64,000 nt of DNA from Luscinia megarhynchos (GCA_034336665.1 JAPFBE010000003.1:63469352-63533351), one strand, 5' to 3'. Shown: positions 25,001 through 40,000, numbered from the stretch's first letter. Numbers and translations: made by a program. The notes: generated by a model from the letters alone, not told the origin.

Positions 25001-28000
25001 GAAAATTAACTGTTATGATGCTTTCAAATCTAAATGAAAAAGTTGTTAGGGGGTTTTAATTTCCTTCCCTCCCCTTAAGACTCCCCCTGAGCTGGTGTCA
25101 GGCACCTGTGTAGAGCAGTACCCTCCGCCGTAGCTCCTTCTTTCTGTCAGCCACGTGGCAATGGGCCTTGCATATTCCATGTCGTCCAGGAGCAAGGTTT
25201 GAAGCAGGGCATAGGCAGTGGTTTCCACTGAGACTGCGTTGTTGCCATCTCCCCAGTAGCGCTGCTGCTTTGCTGCAAGAAAAACCCAGTCCTCAATCCC
25301 CTTGGCAGAGGCATTTGCCAAAAATCACTGTTGTTCCACACAGTGGATGCTCCATGTCATGGCACTGTGGAACCACAAGACACAGATGCTGTTCTGAGAG
25401 CAACAAATCAGCTGGGAAGCAAAGATAACGGAAAAGAAAACCCACAATTTTCAGTTTTGATTTCTCCAACCATCACAGTCTGACAACCCCTGTTGTACAG
25501 TGTGTCCATCTGGTGGAGTGGTAGCATTGTGTCAGGTGGTGCCTCACACATAATAGTATTAATTATGGCCACAAATCCAGCCTTGATTAAGGAGAAGCAT
25601 ACTCCCTATGCCTAAACTGGGCTGTTGAACTGCACTGTGTTTACCAAAGGCATTGGGAGGAATAACCAGGGTGGTGGTGCAGCCACACAGCTGGCTGACT
25701 CAGCATCGCCACAGCCACAGCCTGCAGGGTAAGTGGTGACATCCATGGGGGCTGGGACAAAGCACTCAGAGCTGGTGGGGGCTCTGAAAGCAGGTGGGCT
25801 GCAAGAGACACCTTCCCTTCCTGACCACAAATCCAGTCTGGACTACTCCTGTATGTTGCTGCTTTCTCATAGGATGTTTCTTCTTTCTCATGTAGCTTGG
25901 ATTTTTTTTTCCTCCCAAGGGAAACAGAAAACATAAATGAATATTTACTGTGGTTTTGTTCCAGTTCCAAAATCAGAAAAGGTCATGATCCAAGTTTCAC
26001 TATGCTGTGACTTTATAGTGATATTAATTATGAAAATAACATATTAAAATGTCAAATATAGAAATATTTAACTATGCAATATAAGTAATTAAATGTATTA
26101 CACATGTATATACACGGTGGAATAAAATTAATTTTTCATTTACTTCAGTTTGTTTAGTTCATGTGCTCAGAGTGTTTCCGTTAGGAAAAGTGCTTTCTAA
26201 AGGGATTTTTTAGAAAGGTTACCAGTACCTTCATCAAAAGAAGCACAGCTCCTTAATTTTTCTTTCACAAACGGAGCTTCTGCACTATCAGACTGCACAA
26301 GTGTCAGAGCATAAGCAGTGATGACTGTAGAATAGCAGTCAGTATTTCTTGAAAATTGATTTTTCATGTAAGCCACTGCTCCTGTAATCACTTGTGCCTG
26401 TGAAAACAGAATGGATTCAGTTATAAAAATCACTGAGACCTGCTAACTGTTACTTCTGGCACTAGGAAACTAGTACTAGGAAATTAGTAATTTTTAAGAT
26501 AATTATAATAATATTTGCTCAGTGATTAAAGCCATGGAGCACCTAGCTTGAAAAACCTTATGGTATATTGGGTCATGACATGTTTTCCTATCCACCACAG
26601 GTGTAAGCAGATTTTAAACTCCTCATTTGCAGTTCTCCAAAGGATGCTAGGGTGGAAATGCCACTGTGCAAGACACTATAGACTTAGGGTCAAGTTTCCT
26701 ACCACATCAGGTGACGGATAGGCACGTAGGGTCTGCTGCAGAGCTATGGTTACGAAGGCTGTCATAGCCAAATCCTCTTCTGCTGTCCCAATGCCACCCT
26801 GGAAGGTGAAATATGAAAAGGAAAAGTTAAATGTGCATGAATATGCATGATAAAATCTAGAAAATCACTTTCCATAGAGTCAAGGATCTTCCCTGCAAAC
26901 CCTCTGACCATTTACCATGTCGCCGTTGCCTTAAATTTTTCTCAATAATATATGTCCATCTAAAGGATATCTTCTATGGTGACAGCCAGGTTGCATTTAA
27001 CAGTGTAAGAGCTCAGGAACCCACCACATCCTTCAGTCCATAACCAAACACTTAGTTATTTACAGCTAAAAACCTATAATTTCCCATAGAAACATTCCTG
27101 GTTTCAATTTTCAGTCACTAGAAGGGTGGGGTTATTTTCATTTCTTTGCTATTCTCTACACACTAAAGAGCCCTCTACCTTGCAGACAGAACTTCTCTCC
27201 TGTGAAGGTATTTATACACAATTACTAGATCATTTCTTATCCCTCTTCCTGATAAAGTAAGCACAGTGCTCTCATTAGATTCTTCCCCCTAAAACTCTTG
27301 AAGTACATCTAAGATGGAAGATTATCTCAGTTTGAACACAGGTCAAAAAAACCCCAAACCCTTTGACCAGTGCTTGAGCTATTTGTTTCTTTTTTCTCAA
27401 TAGTGTTATATCAACTGTGAAACTAGCTTTGAGGCTGAAAGCCTCACTAGTTATTTGACACAGATCATTAAAAATATTAATGCATGTTTTTTTCATATAT
27501 GTATATCTGGTCGCTATATTGCATTTTCAATGAGTTTTGGAAGATGTACATTACTTTCCTAGATTAAATTAATGCACAATATAACAATTTTGTGTTTCTG
27601 GACAGTTATAGAGGATGTGTAGACCAAGATATGTAATTGGAAATTCTGATTAAGTGTTAACAATTTTTTTTTCACCATGGGCATGGTGAAATACTGAAGC
27701 AGGTTACCCAGACAGACTGGGATGCACTGGAGACTCAGCTGGACATGGCCCTGTACAGTCTGATCTAACTAGAATTGTTTTGAGCAGCATTTGGACTAGA
27801 TGAGCTCTGGACACCCCTTCAAAACAAAGTCACAATTCTACAAGGCAGTTTTATTGCCTTTGGTCATAAAAGGCTTAACATTTTTATCAAACATACGACC
27901 CCCCAGAAACCAATTTTTTAAGTGCTCTATAGGCATAACTGAAAAAAGTATCTAAGACTTTTCTAAGAGTGTATAAAAGATAAAGGTGGTGAAGTTCTAG

Positions 28001-31000
28001 CTATGCATCTGACATAAAAGACCTGTTAACAAATTAATTTTCCATTACAGATTTTGTACTTACATTACAGATTTATTCTCTTCAGATACATTTCTTGCTA
28101 TTCAGCAACACACAGCATTCCTTTCAATCCCTAATAGCTCTAAATGCACAACAAATTCTTCTAAATTTGGATGACCTACCTGCATTTCCCTGTCCATTAC
28201 AGGGTGGTGGTCGTGGAATGAACCATCTGCCTGCTGTTGATTAACCAAGTAGGAAATCGAGTTGCTTATGTGACTGTCTTGGACACTGAAGTATTCTCTG
28301 CTCCTTGTGAGCACCTTAACAATGAATGCAGTTAACCTGCACAAAAGAAAATTTTCCAAACTTGTGCTAACAGATATTTATAGAAGACTACATTGACAGG
28401 AAGATAAACATACTAATTTTATGCACAGACTCATATTCAATACAGTGCACTCACTGGAACCTAGTGAGTTATCGTTCAACATCAGCTTGAATATTTCTAC
28501 TCTGCGGCAAATGCAAAATAATCAGTGGCTCAGTATAAATCTCTTTCACCAAGAACTGAATATGCTCAGAGAATTTGGTGTCTGATTATTCATGACAAAA
28601 GTACATAGGCAACCACCAGATTTTCAAAATCCATCCCAAGAAAACCTCTCTGATGCATCAAATTATAATAGAGGTATATTGGAAAAGATCCCAACCAAAT
28701 AAACAAAAATAAAACTCCAAAAATAAAACCCCAGGAAAAGAAAATCACTTACCATACACTACTGGGGGTTGTTTTAAATGCTCCATAGGAGCCATCCTCC
28801 TTCTGAAACTCTAGCAGTCTGGTGTAACCTGCATGAACAGGAGAACACAACTGTTCAGAGCACACCCATATTTATTGGGCATTTTCCTACATCACTTGAA
28901 TTACAATGGACATGTTTTGTATTGTGGGAGAATTCATGGAGGTGTTCACTGGGACATTAAGGAAGAAATGGCTGGGTCAGCAGAATTTGACACAGAAAAA
29001 TCACTAGGATTAGAAGGTTCTCTGTCTTGTTTGACTTCATTGAGCCATGAAAATAACCTGAAAACTGCTGTGAATATTCGGAAATTATTTCCCATTATTG
29101 ACAACTCTTCAAGCTGTTGATTTAATGGTGCATAAATCAAAAAGTATACAAAACATCATCTATTGGGCCAGACAGTCTTAGAAATCATGAGCTGTGATCT
29201 TGACTCCTATTATTTTGACAAAGTTTGTATCATAGCCACACAACTCATTTTTTATACTGATGAACTTCAGTAAGAATCAATAAAAGCATAATGTAGGGAC
29301 TAAATGATGCTGATAATATCAAATACTTATTAGCAGGATCTCATGTCACTTTTGGCAGTCTTGGATAAATAGTCAAATACTTCCATGCAGAAACTGCTAG
29401 CACACTTTTAATCTCTATTCATATGCTTGTTTTTCACTGATGAAATGTTTCTATCATATCTGAAGATCACAATGACAGCTGCATTGTATTGCTTTATGCT
29501 ATATTAAAAAAAATCAGCTGTACCTGCTCCAACACTGACAACTCTCTGTGTTAGTTCCTGTGAGCTGGAACATTTCCACATACTGTGATCCTGGCTTGGC
29601 TGTACATTTAGTACCAGCTTTGGATCACATCTTGGAGTGAAGCCTCCCAGAAGCAGACTAGCAGGTGTCCTCTCCCTAAGGAAACTCCCTCCCTGGCTTG
29701 GCCCAAGGCTGCTGAAGTCCTTCTAGCTTGTGTGATGATGAATACAGGAGTGGGGAAGGGAAGGTGTCAATATCATGATTAGTACTGGGATTTTCCTTTG
29801 TCTTACTCCACAGCCACAGGCAGAGATCTCTACATCCCAGCTGGCTATCCTAAGCAGTGTCTGTGAACCATGGGGAGAAACAAGCATTTTTAGGGTGTGA
29901 TTAGTCTCCCAAGGATCTCTTAGGATGCAATTAGCCTCCTAAGCCCTCCTCACAAGTTCTATCCCTGATGTCTGTCTGCCCACTGCCAGGGGCATTTCTC
30001 TGAGGCTGTGTTAAGACAGTGGGCACTTCAGGAGGCAGCTGCAGCCAGTGTGCAGTGCAAATGGATAACAGGGATCCCATCCTTTGGCTTCTGGTTGGTT
30101 TGTCTGGTTCTGTTCTTTCCTGCCTACCTTTTTCAACCATCCCAATGGCCTCCTGCTTCCGATCGGAGTTGAAGCTGACCCACTGCTCGCTGGCATCCAG
30201 GTATTCAATGGCATAGACTGCCGGGGCCATGGTCACCATGGTTTGCTCTGCACAGCCTCTGGGCACCCGGATCAGCTTCTCAACGCCGCTGAGACTCAGA
30301 CAGTTCTCAACAGACTCATCCATAATGTTCCCTGTTGGAAAAAGTACAAGCTGTACTACGAGTCTTATTTAAAACTGATTGCTGTAACATGAAGAAAGGT
30401 GATCCTGACCACAGGCTGATGTTCCAGCATGGGCTGATACTCCTACTCAACACTGTTCTTAGCTATCTGAGACCTCATAAAGCTCTTTGAAGAAGGGCAA
30501 GGATGAGGTGCCAGGCTCTGGGAAAGCTGGAGAAAGGAGGCTGGCACAGTGAAGGAGCACAAAGGAGAAAGAGTCCTCAGGCTACTGGAGGCAGGGAAGA
30601 AAGGAAAGGCGGAAAGACTGGTGTATCAGGTTGGGGCTGGAAAAGTCTTGTCAAACCAGCCCTGATCCTCCCACAGAAGGATAAAAAGATTGTGCATTAA
30701 TCATGGCAAACATTTTATGTGGGATTTTTTTTCTCTGCAATTTTATAACTTCACAAAGCCAATAATCCCTTTATTTTGGAACAGGGATTTGAAATGGAAG
30801 TCAATACTCTCTGTGCCACAGATGCATTATTTTACATTTATGCATTATTTTACATTTCTGGGGGGGGAGGAAGTATTTATCACTAATAAAAGTACTTGTT
30901 AATAGATGTTTTTAAAATATGTATTCATGAGTATATACACATATATACAACTACATTTGATTAAATGAATATATGATTGTACATATCTCCTCTTCAGAAA

Positions 31001-34000
31001 AACAGAACTCTCCAGGACCTATACATCAGAGTCTGGCATCCTTATTTCTGAAATCTGAAGCAGATCTCTACAGCCCTGCATGCAGTATGGGTTATTAGAG
31101 AAGATGAGCTCTTCCCTTCACCTCTGCCTTTCCCATAATGTTAGTCTGAGCACAGTGAGGAGGGATGGGTCTCATAAAGCTATTACATCCACTGCAAGTA
31201 AGAAGGAGCAATTATAAAGAGGAAAAGGTACTGGTTGAACCCTGGGGATGTTTTGTTTTATGACCTGCTCATGTTGCACAGACCATTTGAGTCATAACAG
31301 AAAAACCAGGAGAGAAGGGAGGCATGCCATGCAGGAATGAGCAGCACAGAGGGGCCTGTCCCTTGTCACCAATGGAGAAGTTGTTGGCAAAAAAATTACG
31401 TTTACCTTTCAGGCTAACTAACACGTGGCTATCAGAACCTGGTACCATATTAGGTGGTCTGTTCAGATCCACTGTGTGGGACTTCACTGTAAATAAATAA
31501 TAAAGAGATATCTACATCCAGACTTTAAAAAAATAAACAAGACACTGTAATTTTAGAAAAAAATATACTTATTTTTCTTATAGTGATTTAATTTTCAATT
31601 TTTAGCAATATTTTAGACTTGAAAAAAGCCTTGTTTTTAGTACCTTTCAAGACCCATTACTGAATTAAATAGATGCCCAGTTAATATATAAAAATGATAC
31701 CTTGAAAAACAAGAGTAAAAGAAATCAATTCTAAAAATTTAGATCTTTTGCTATGTATTGTATGCAGAGATTTCTGACAAGCTTTGGTTAACCAAAGGAA
31801 CATCTGTGCATTAAGAGATATTTCACTGCACCCATAATTCACTCTTCATTCTTACTCCAAGCCTCATCTGTATCTAACCCTTTTGGGTAACTTACAGTCA
31901 CTGTTAATGCAAATGGTCTCCTCTTCTCTCTGTAAAACACCTTCAGCCTGCACAATTAAAGAAAGAAAAAGTCAAAACATTTGCAAGCACTTGCACCTGA
32001 AATAAAGCTACAAGAAACCCGGGAGCTCTATCCAAGCACTAGGCCAGCAGGTGGCACAAATAAGTGATTTTGAAGGGAGATTTCTCTCTAGGTAAAATGC
32101 AACTTTTAAATCAGAATTGCAGTTTCCCAACTGAAATACTAATAAACTTTGCCGGATTTTTTGTGTTACTATTGAAGCATTTCCCTGAATGAAATTCCTT
32201 TAACCAAAACCAACTCCCTGAAAATTAAACTTCAAAGTTTATTCTCAGCTTTGTGACCCATCAAGTCAAGTTCACAGAGGGAATTTTTATAAATCTCTCA
32301 TGTATGAAATCCACGAAATTCTGAGTACATCTTGAGTGTAAGACTTAAACATTTTTTCCTTCTGATTCCTCACATCCCTCTTCCTACAGTTTCAGTTTTA
32401 ATAAAGCTATTTTTATAGCTACTTTTAGTGTTTTGATATAACACTGAACTCTGAGACTGTGTCTATAAATACAAAAGTTATGGCCTTTAACAACAGCATG
32501 TTCCCAGCATCCTGTGCCTTATCCTTATTTCCATTGCTATCCCCTGGCATCAGGGGAGCAAGGATTCATATTTTGCACTTTTTGTGTGGGTGGAAAAAAG
32601 CCCTTCATGCATTACAATACTTAGGTACTGTAATGAGTCTGTGTTGGCACTTGAAAAGTAATTTTTTTTCTAAAAAGTTCCTCTTTTATATAATTTTGAA
32701 AGAGAGCTAAGGTATTAAATAATCAATACAGCATCTTTGTTTTCATGTTTTGCACGTTTTACCTATGCAATTGTTAAGAGTGAAGATTGATCCATTGACC
32801 AGAAGGAATAAAATAAACTTTAACTTTATTATTAGCAGAGAGATTTCCCTCTCAAAAGTTTGCTAGATGGACATCTTCAATCTTGGCTTCACAAGGAAAA
32901 AAGAATTTTCATGGACGTTGATGAAGCAGGGAGAAGTTAAAGATTCTTAGAAGGACACCAGCTGAAGAAGTTGTTGCTATGTCATGGTAAAGGATGCTTT
33001 TTTGAATTAGTGAACAAACCTTTCCATATACAATACATACAGAGGCTTAATTTTTTTCCCTCAGCCCTTGCTGTACGAACAGATTTCCTGAATTGCTTCC
33101 AGCTTTGTGTTTGTGCCATTTCACTCCCTCTACAAGAGCTCCACACATAGTGAATTTCATATTTGAGGTCAATTAGCGAAGTGCCTGCACTCAATTAGTT
33201 GCACATACCACAACTTTGAGATTCTTCCTGATGCTGTCACTGTGCCCAGAATCCCGGTCGAAGGCAGTGACGGTGATTGGAATTTCTCCCACAGTCAGAG
33301 GGACGACTGAGAAGAAGGCTGGCGTGGCCGAGTTCCCCTTGGCCAGCAGTGACCGCTGCACAGCCCTGGCCGTCGTCTCCGCCGTGCACAGCCCCTTCAC
33401 TGCATCCATCTTCACCACCACCTGTGGGGACACGCCCAAGAGCTATATTGGTGCCTCACTGCTCAGGGAAAACACCTCTGGAGGCCCCTTCTGGTGTCAA
33501 TTGTTCTGTGACCCCACGGTCTGCTAATCAGCAATCATTCAGCTATATTGGTTAGGGCTCTGAAGGTAAGATGCTAGCATCTCCTCATCCCTCTGAACTT
33601 GAAACAGAGTTTGGCCTATCCCTGAGCCACAGTGAAGTAAGAAGGACAGCACATTTTTATACATCCCAGCTCTACACAATTCAGTGCAGTTCAGAGGATG
33701 CTGGTTGAACAGCTGGTTGGGAGATGGGAAGCAATGAAAAAAAGAGTATCAGTCTTAGGATGATGGAGGCCCTAAGCCCAGTGACAGCTGTGGCACATGC
33801 AGGACTGCATAGGAGTCACATGAAGAGAAAAAGTGGCTCTGTGTTGTATGCTCAATGGGTTTTGTGGCTAACATTGCATGGTACACCCATGCTCATTTAC
33901 CTCTGTACCTTGTGTGCCTTGTGAAGTGTCAGCAAGTGTCAGTGCCAGCAGCTGGGTATTGTGCAGATCAGCAGGCAGAAAAAAGGAACAGATTGCTTCA

Positions 34001-37000
34001 ATGAAGGGGAAGAAGTACTCAAAGGCAAAGGATATGGCTATGAAACATGGTGAATAACATCTGCTTTATATGGTCAGTTTGATTAGCAAGTAGAACTGGA
34101 TCCTGTCCTTGGGAAAGCTTTCAAGGCAGGAGCATTATGTCTGGGCTGTAGGGAGGGACTGCAGTGTGGCCAGGTCATTCACAGTAAATTTTACAAAACT
34201 ACAGCTCTAGCTAGTTAGGCATGCAAGGTACAGCAGTTGTCTTTGATAACAGTACCTGGAGATCGTTGGGCAGGTAGTTGTAAACCACTGCTTTTATTTC
34301 CAGTTGCTCGTGTCGTCTGACTGAGTACGGTAATCTCAGGGACACAAAAAAGTCTTTGAAAACTGCAAAGGTGTGGGGCTCAGCTACACAGAACCCTGGG
34401 GGTGAAAAACAACTAGAATTGAGAATTACACACTTAACATAGCTGACTGAAAGTCAAATGTCTAATCAAAACTCAGTGCATGGGCTCCCCTGAGGTTACG
34501 AGCAGAAGAGGAAAACAGGCACACTCAGAATTCTCTTAAACTCATATGCACTAGAGACCTATCTAGTTTGCCCCCTGGAGTCACTGCCATGGTTTTTGAT
34601 AGGTAAAATTTGGCAGAAGTGGTTGTATGCTTTGTGAGTGAAATGTGGCCCAGTTTTCTCCTTTTTTTTTTTTTGGTTGGTTGGTTGTTTGGTTTTTGTT
34701 TTATTATGTTTAAAACACAATGGCCTTTCCTTGTTTTCTGAAAATAAACCCTGTGGCCATCACTGCACCCTGGATGATCCTCCCCTTCCAGAAGGGAGTG
34801 GGCAGTACAAGATAGACCCTTTGTCCATCCTGTGTGGTTCTCATCAATCCTAGGAGCTCCCAGAGGGCAGCACCTGGGAACCTGGGCTCTCTGGTGTCCA
34901 GTCCTTGCTGGTTCTTTGCTGGTTTCCTGGTGCTCTTTTCTGCCTTAGAGGCCAGGTTCATGCTTTCAGATGGCCAGATCCAAGTCCCAGAATTATTCAA
35001 ACAAAAGTGGTGTTACTGCTGCTACTTTTCTTGTGGCTTCCTGACCATGTGGAAGCTAAAATGAGGTGGTTTATAGAATGGAAAGAATAAAAGACAGTTT
35101 TGATTGTATGATCCATCATCCTTGAGACCCTATTTCATGTTGCTTTTATAAATATAAATCTATACCTTAAGTTCTAATTGGGCTTTAACATGGCATAAAA
35201 GAGAAGTAAACATTATGATCAAAACACTGTGTTTTTTCAGTACAGACTGTTCTATTCTGCCAATATAACATTATGTATCTATTTTAAAAAGCACACATTC
35301 TCTATTAATCCATACAAAGAAACAAACAAAAAAATACCCAATACTTATACCTTTTTCAGGAGATATACTTATTGCCTGAACTTCCCAGGTAGTTATAGAG
35401 TCAGGAGCAAAGTTTTTTACACTAAAAACCACAAAACAAAATGTATTAGAAGGCATGCATAAAATGTAAACATTGTCATTTGATGAAGTTTGGGTATTGT
35501 CAGGGAAAATCTTATTCCCTCTGTTCTGGAGAGAAAGTACTTAAAAATATTCTGAAATCCTCTGCATCAGATACTACATAAAGCTGATATTTGTGTACAT
35601 TTGAGAGTACAAATTTAAACATATTCAACTAGTGAGGCAACACAGTACCTATGTTTTCCAGGGCTTACTACTTCTTCAAAACTCCACCACCAGCTCTCAG
35701 GAAAATAACTGCGTAAGGTGACAGAAGTTTCATCAAAAAATTCTTCCTGTTCATTGTATTCTGCAAAACAGGAGTGAGGTTTCTTTTTAGAGGTCTTTGG
35801 CTGCTGACCTTGACACTGTCTTGCAGGGAGTCAGGTTGTCAGAGCACAAAAAATGCTCTGAATTAAAAGATTTCATCTGGGTTTCATCTTGTACATTAAA
35901 GAAAAATGTTGAAAAAAGAGAAGCAATGACGATAGCTTGTCACTGAACAAAGAGACAGTTCCTCTTTCCAACTTCAATAACTATATGCTACCAAATGAGA
36001 AATCAGTAAATCAGTTCCCCTGTAGTAAGGCTAGCAAAGATGATCCCACTGTCCCATACTTGTGGCAGACAGAGGATGAAAGCAGAAATCTGCAAGAAAT
36101 GGTAGCAGAAATTACACTCAGAATGGGTAGATGCAAAGCAACTCTTTTTTTTTTTTTTTTGGTAACATGAGGTGACACATAATATGTGGTCAGAGGTAGA
36201 CTTAGGGAGAAGAAAAAAAGAAAGAGACAAAAGGTACTCAGGTGTTATAATAGTAGTACCACTAAAAAGAGTCATAAATCTGAGACCACTTAGAGCCCTG
36301 AATGCAGCCAACCATCCCCTTACCTGCTCTGCTGCTTGTGGCCTCTCTGGGGTGTGGGCAGCTCCTCCATAACTCTGGAGGGGCCAGCAGAGGCTAAAGA
36401 GATTCCTGCCTTTTTCTCATCCCAAGAAGTTATCCCATCCCACTCCCATCTCCCAGTGCACAGGTGTGAAGAGGTGTGATGCTGCTTGGCTGCTGCACTG
36501 TACTGGAGCTCTCTGACAGGCTGATGTGAAAACTGCCACCCCAGCCCCACAGCACTAAAACGCCCCTGGACCCTCCCCAGCCACAGAAGAAGGGTGAGAG
36601 TGGCAGGGCTGTGTGCCACTGCTCCTTACGTCGTGCCAAGCCCGCTCTGGTCCTCTGCTTCATGTGCTTCCTGAGGGCTGTGGCTTTCTCACAGCAGTCC
36701 TGGAATGCATTCCTGCATTCCGGGGAGCCAGACACCTTTGCCAGCCTTTTTGCACAAGAAAACCTCATGGGGTTTAATTTCATTCCATCGTGGCAGCATT
36801 TTAGTAGAGCAGTGTTTTGGTATCTGCTCGGCTGAAATAGAATTAAACCAGAATTAGTGCTGTGTAAGTAGAGAACAGCATAAAGTGTTCTTTGTGCTCA
36901 TTCCTGTCATCTTTGCCATTAACATTAGTTTCTATTGCAACAGCCAAGCTTCAGCCTTTGTCCCTGAAAACAGTCCATCCTGAAAACAGTCCACAAACAC

Positions 37001-40000
37001 AGAAGGAAAGCATAGGCTCTGTGGCATCCTAGACATTCTCTTCTAAGCCCTCTCTGCACAGTCAGACTGAATTAAAAACTGAATCCTCTTTGCAGGCTGC
37101 AATTGTTAATAGAAATAACAATACCAGTGTTCTCTTTCTTGAATAAATAGTCTGATTTCAAAAGTAATGAAGAATCCAATTCCAAGCCTTCATGCCTTCT
37201 GGCAAGAAAATGAGAAAAAAAATTTGCACAAATTGACATTTTATACCAAATGCTATACTAACCCTTCTCTTAATTGAAGCATGAAGTACCAAGGCCAGCA
37301 CAATTTCAAAGCAGAATGCCAAGAAAAAGACAAGATTTATAAAAGATGTTCTGATCATACAAATTAATTTTGAAAACCTCAAAGTCGTGACTGATGATAT
37401 GGTGTGTAATCTAGTAAAAGTGCTTTGCATTTGGGATTGTAAAGTGGAGACCTAATTTCCATTTACAGACATTATTTGGTTTTAGTTTTTCAGCTCTTTT
37501 GATGAATGATACATCACATAGCGTAGTACATATACTTGTGCTAGGCTTTGTCAAGTAGTGCAAAAACTGGAACTAAGAATATCTTGGCATCCTTCACTAT
37601 GCCATCACTTCTTGCCCCCAAGATCCCAGACACATCCCTTTGCCTCCCCCTGCTAAGATTTCCAGGACACTCAGAGGAGCAGACATACCAATTCCTGACA
37701 TTTTTTTCTGAAAATCCAAGGATCTCCTCTGCCTTCTGGTACCCTGAGGGCATTTATATCCTGGGGAGGCAGAATAGAAGTGCTTGGTCACAAAGATACG
37801 ACAGGAACAGCCTGATCATTCACATAATTCATGAACACCTGTCTTAGGACCCATCTCATTGACAGAAGACCCACAATTCGAGTCCCACAAATTTTTCAGC
37901 CTAGCCAACTGCTGCCTGCCCCAGCTGAGGTGGTCACCCAAGGACCAGCACCCACCATCTGGGATATTTGAGCTGCCAGCACCTGGTGGAAGAGCAGAAG
38001 AAAAACCCAAAGGCAAAGAAGATTTTGCAACATCACAGTACAAATGTTTCTGACTTTTTAAGCAACGAGTCTCCCCAGATCTGTAGTGGTCTTACACAGG
38101 TTTCTAAAGGGCAGATTGCACTTACCTTCCCGAATGCTGGATAGAATTGTGTCTGATATAAAAGCCAGACCAACATCAGTAAAAACTTGAATGCTATTAG
38201 CGCCACCACCCACAGAACATCCAAGATCATATGAATTCATAGCACTAAATACCTGCCAAATAAAATGGCACAGATGGACTGTACATGCTTGTAAAGGGTT
38301 TATACATGTATCAGAAAAATTATTGTAGCCTTTGACTTGCAGAAGCAAGGCAAACTGGCGGTACAAGCTGCATTTGGAAGCAGATTAAAGTCAAAGGATG
38401 TTTTAGTTAGGAAGTGCTTTCAAGCCATGCTTTTTTAAATTTACAGACTTGTCTGCCATAGGATGGAAATCTCCATCTTAAGTATATCACACATCTTAAA
38501 CACGGCATTCATCTTAAATAGATCCTAAATTGCAAAACAAAAAACATTTTTAAGTTTAGCAAAGCGTTGTCTAAGCAATTAATAGCCATTAATTTTGATC
38601 CTCTCATTAGTCATTAGTCAGGGAAAAATTTGCTTGACTAATAGACGCGATATTTTCTTGCAAATATCTTACTTTTTTGGCTGTGAGCTTATTTTTCTTA
38701 TTCAGAATAAAAACTGCCTTATCAACCACAGCTAAGGCAACTTTTCCCGCATGGTCCGTTTCAATCTGCAAATTGATGTGGTCTGTTGGTTCATACGTGT
38801 CTTGTTCTGTTGTCACTTTAATCTAAATAGAAAAGATTGAAACAAAGGTACCATATTTGTTAATAAGAAGGGAAGACTCTTTGGGCCAGGAATGCTGTCA
38901 GCTCTGGCTGTCAGCTGTGACTGTCAGCAGTCAGAGGCTGGGAAATGTTCCTGTTTTGTGGAGTTTCTGACAGAGACCTTGCATTTTGTAACATGTAGGT
39001 TCAGATATTTCACACTGAAGGAAATCATGGGGAATGAAAGATGTGTCCTGCAGAATACTGGAAGCTGGCTTTGAATGACATTTAAGCAGCAAGGGAAATT
39101 AAAAGTTTGTGCTAGGCATTTGTGGAACTGGGGTCTTCAATACAATTTTGTTGTTTTCCAGTGGAAACAAAATTACCATGAAAGATAGCAAAAGACTAAT
39201 TAATGTACAAAGGTAACCAACAGTTTGTAATATTGCCTGCTTTCTATCACACACTTGAATGTTTTAGCATGACCGAGTAAACACAGGTCTGGTTCTGATC
39301 TACACACCTCTGTGTTTAAGAGGAAGTAGCCATGGTGATTATGAAATAACAGGGAATTATTACTAGAAATGCCTGTGAACAATACTGAATTTTATCTCTG
39401 TATAAATGCAGATTGGTTTGTCTGTTGAAGATGGATGATTTTTTCTTGAAAACATTTTTACCCTCAATTGACTATCATATTATTTTTTGAAAACAAACAT
39501 TTTTAGTGGAAAAATAATTTTAGACAGCTGACAATTGTCAGCAATTGTGTTTCATGCTATTGGGAAAAATTTCTGTGTCTTGTTTTCTTTCATTTTACCT
39601 TATGGTCCCAAAATGATTAGGAGGAAGAGAAGAAAGAAGGTAAAAGAAGGGCTTAGAGAGTCTCATATTTTATCCACACTTAATTTTCTAATATAAACTA
39701 ACTTTCTAAAGTTCTTTTCAAGCTCTACCAAATCTCAGAAAATTACTTTTAATATAAATTTAAAAGCTTGAAATATTAGTTCAAATTGATATTTTTTTCC
39801 CAATAAAGGGCTTCACTTTCTTTCATGTGATATACATCAGTACAAAAAGGACAGTTACAAAGAGATTCCTCCCCCTCAACAATACTATTTTGTTTTCTTG
39901 TGGATTTCCAAAATATAGATGCTCACAGGGGGTGATTTTTTTCTGTGAGCTATTGTATTTTTCATCTCTTTAAGGCATAACCTGGGAGCCTTTCCGAGCT

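Noticed and set aside
37158..37430. 90-codon - strand frame with a good acceptor near 37200
   Set aside because: Considered as the missing exon between C4 exons 15 and 17, but it hits a stop 13 codons after the acceptor and lacks a furin motif; the true exon 16 is at 37689-37760.
36831..37689. An extra small exon that could repair the exon 16/17 phase
   Set aside because: I looked on the - strand for an exon of suitable phase between splice sites and found none that continued the C4 alignment; exons 16 and 17 already align to human C4 without a gap.
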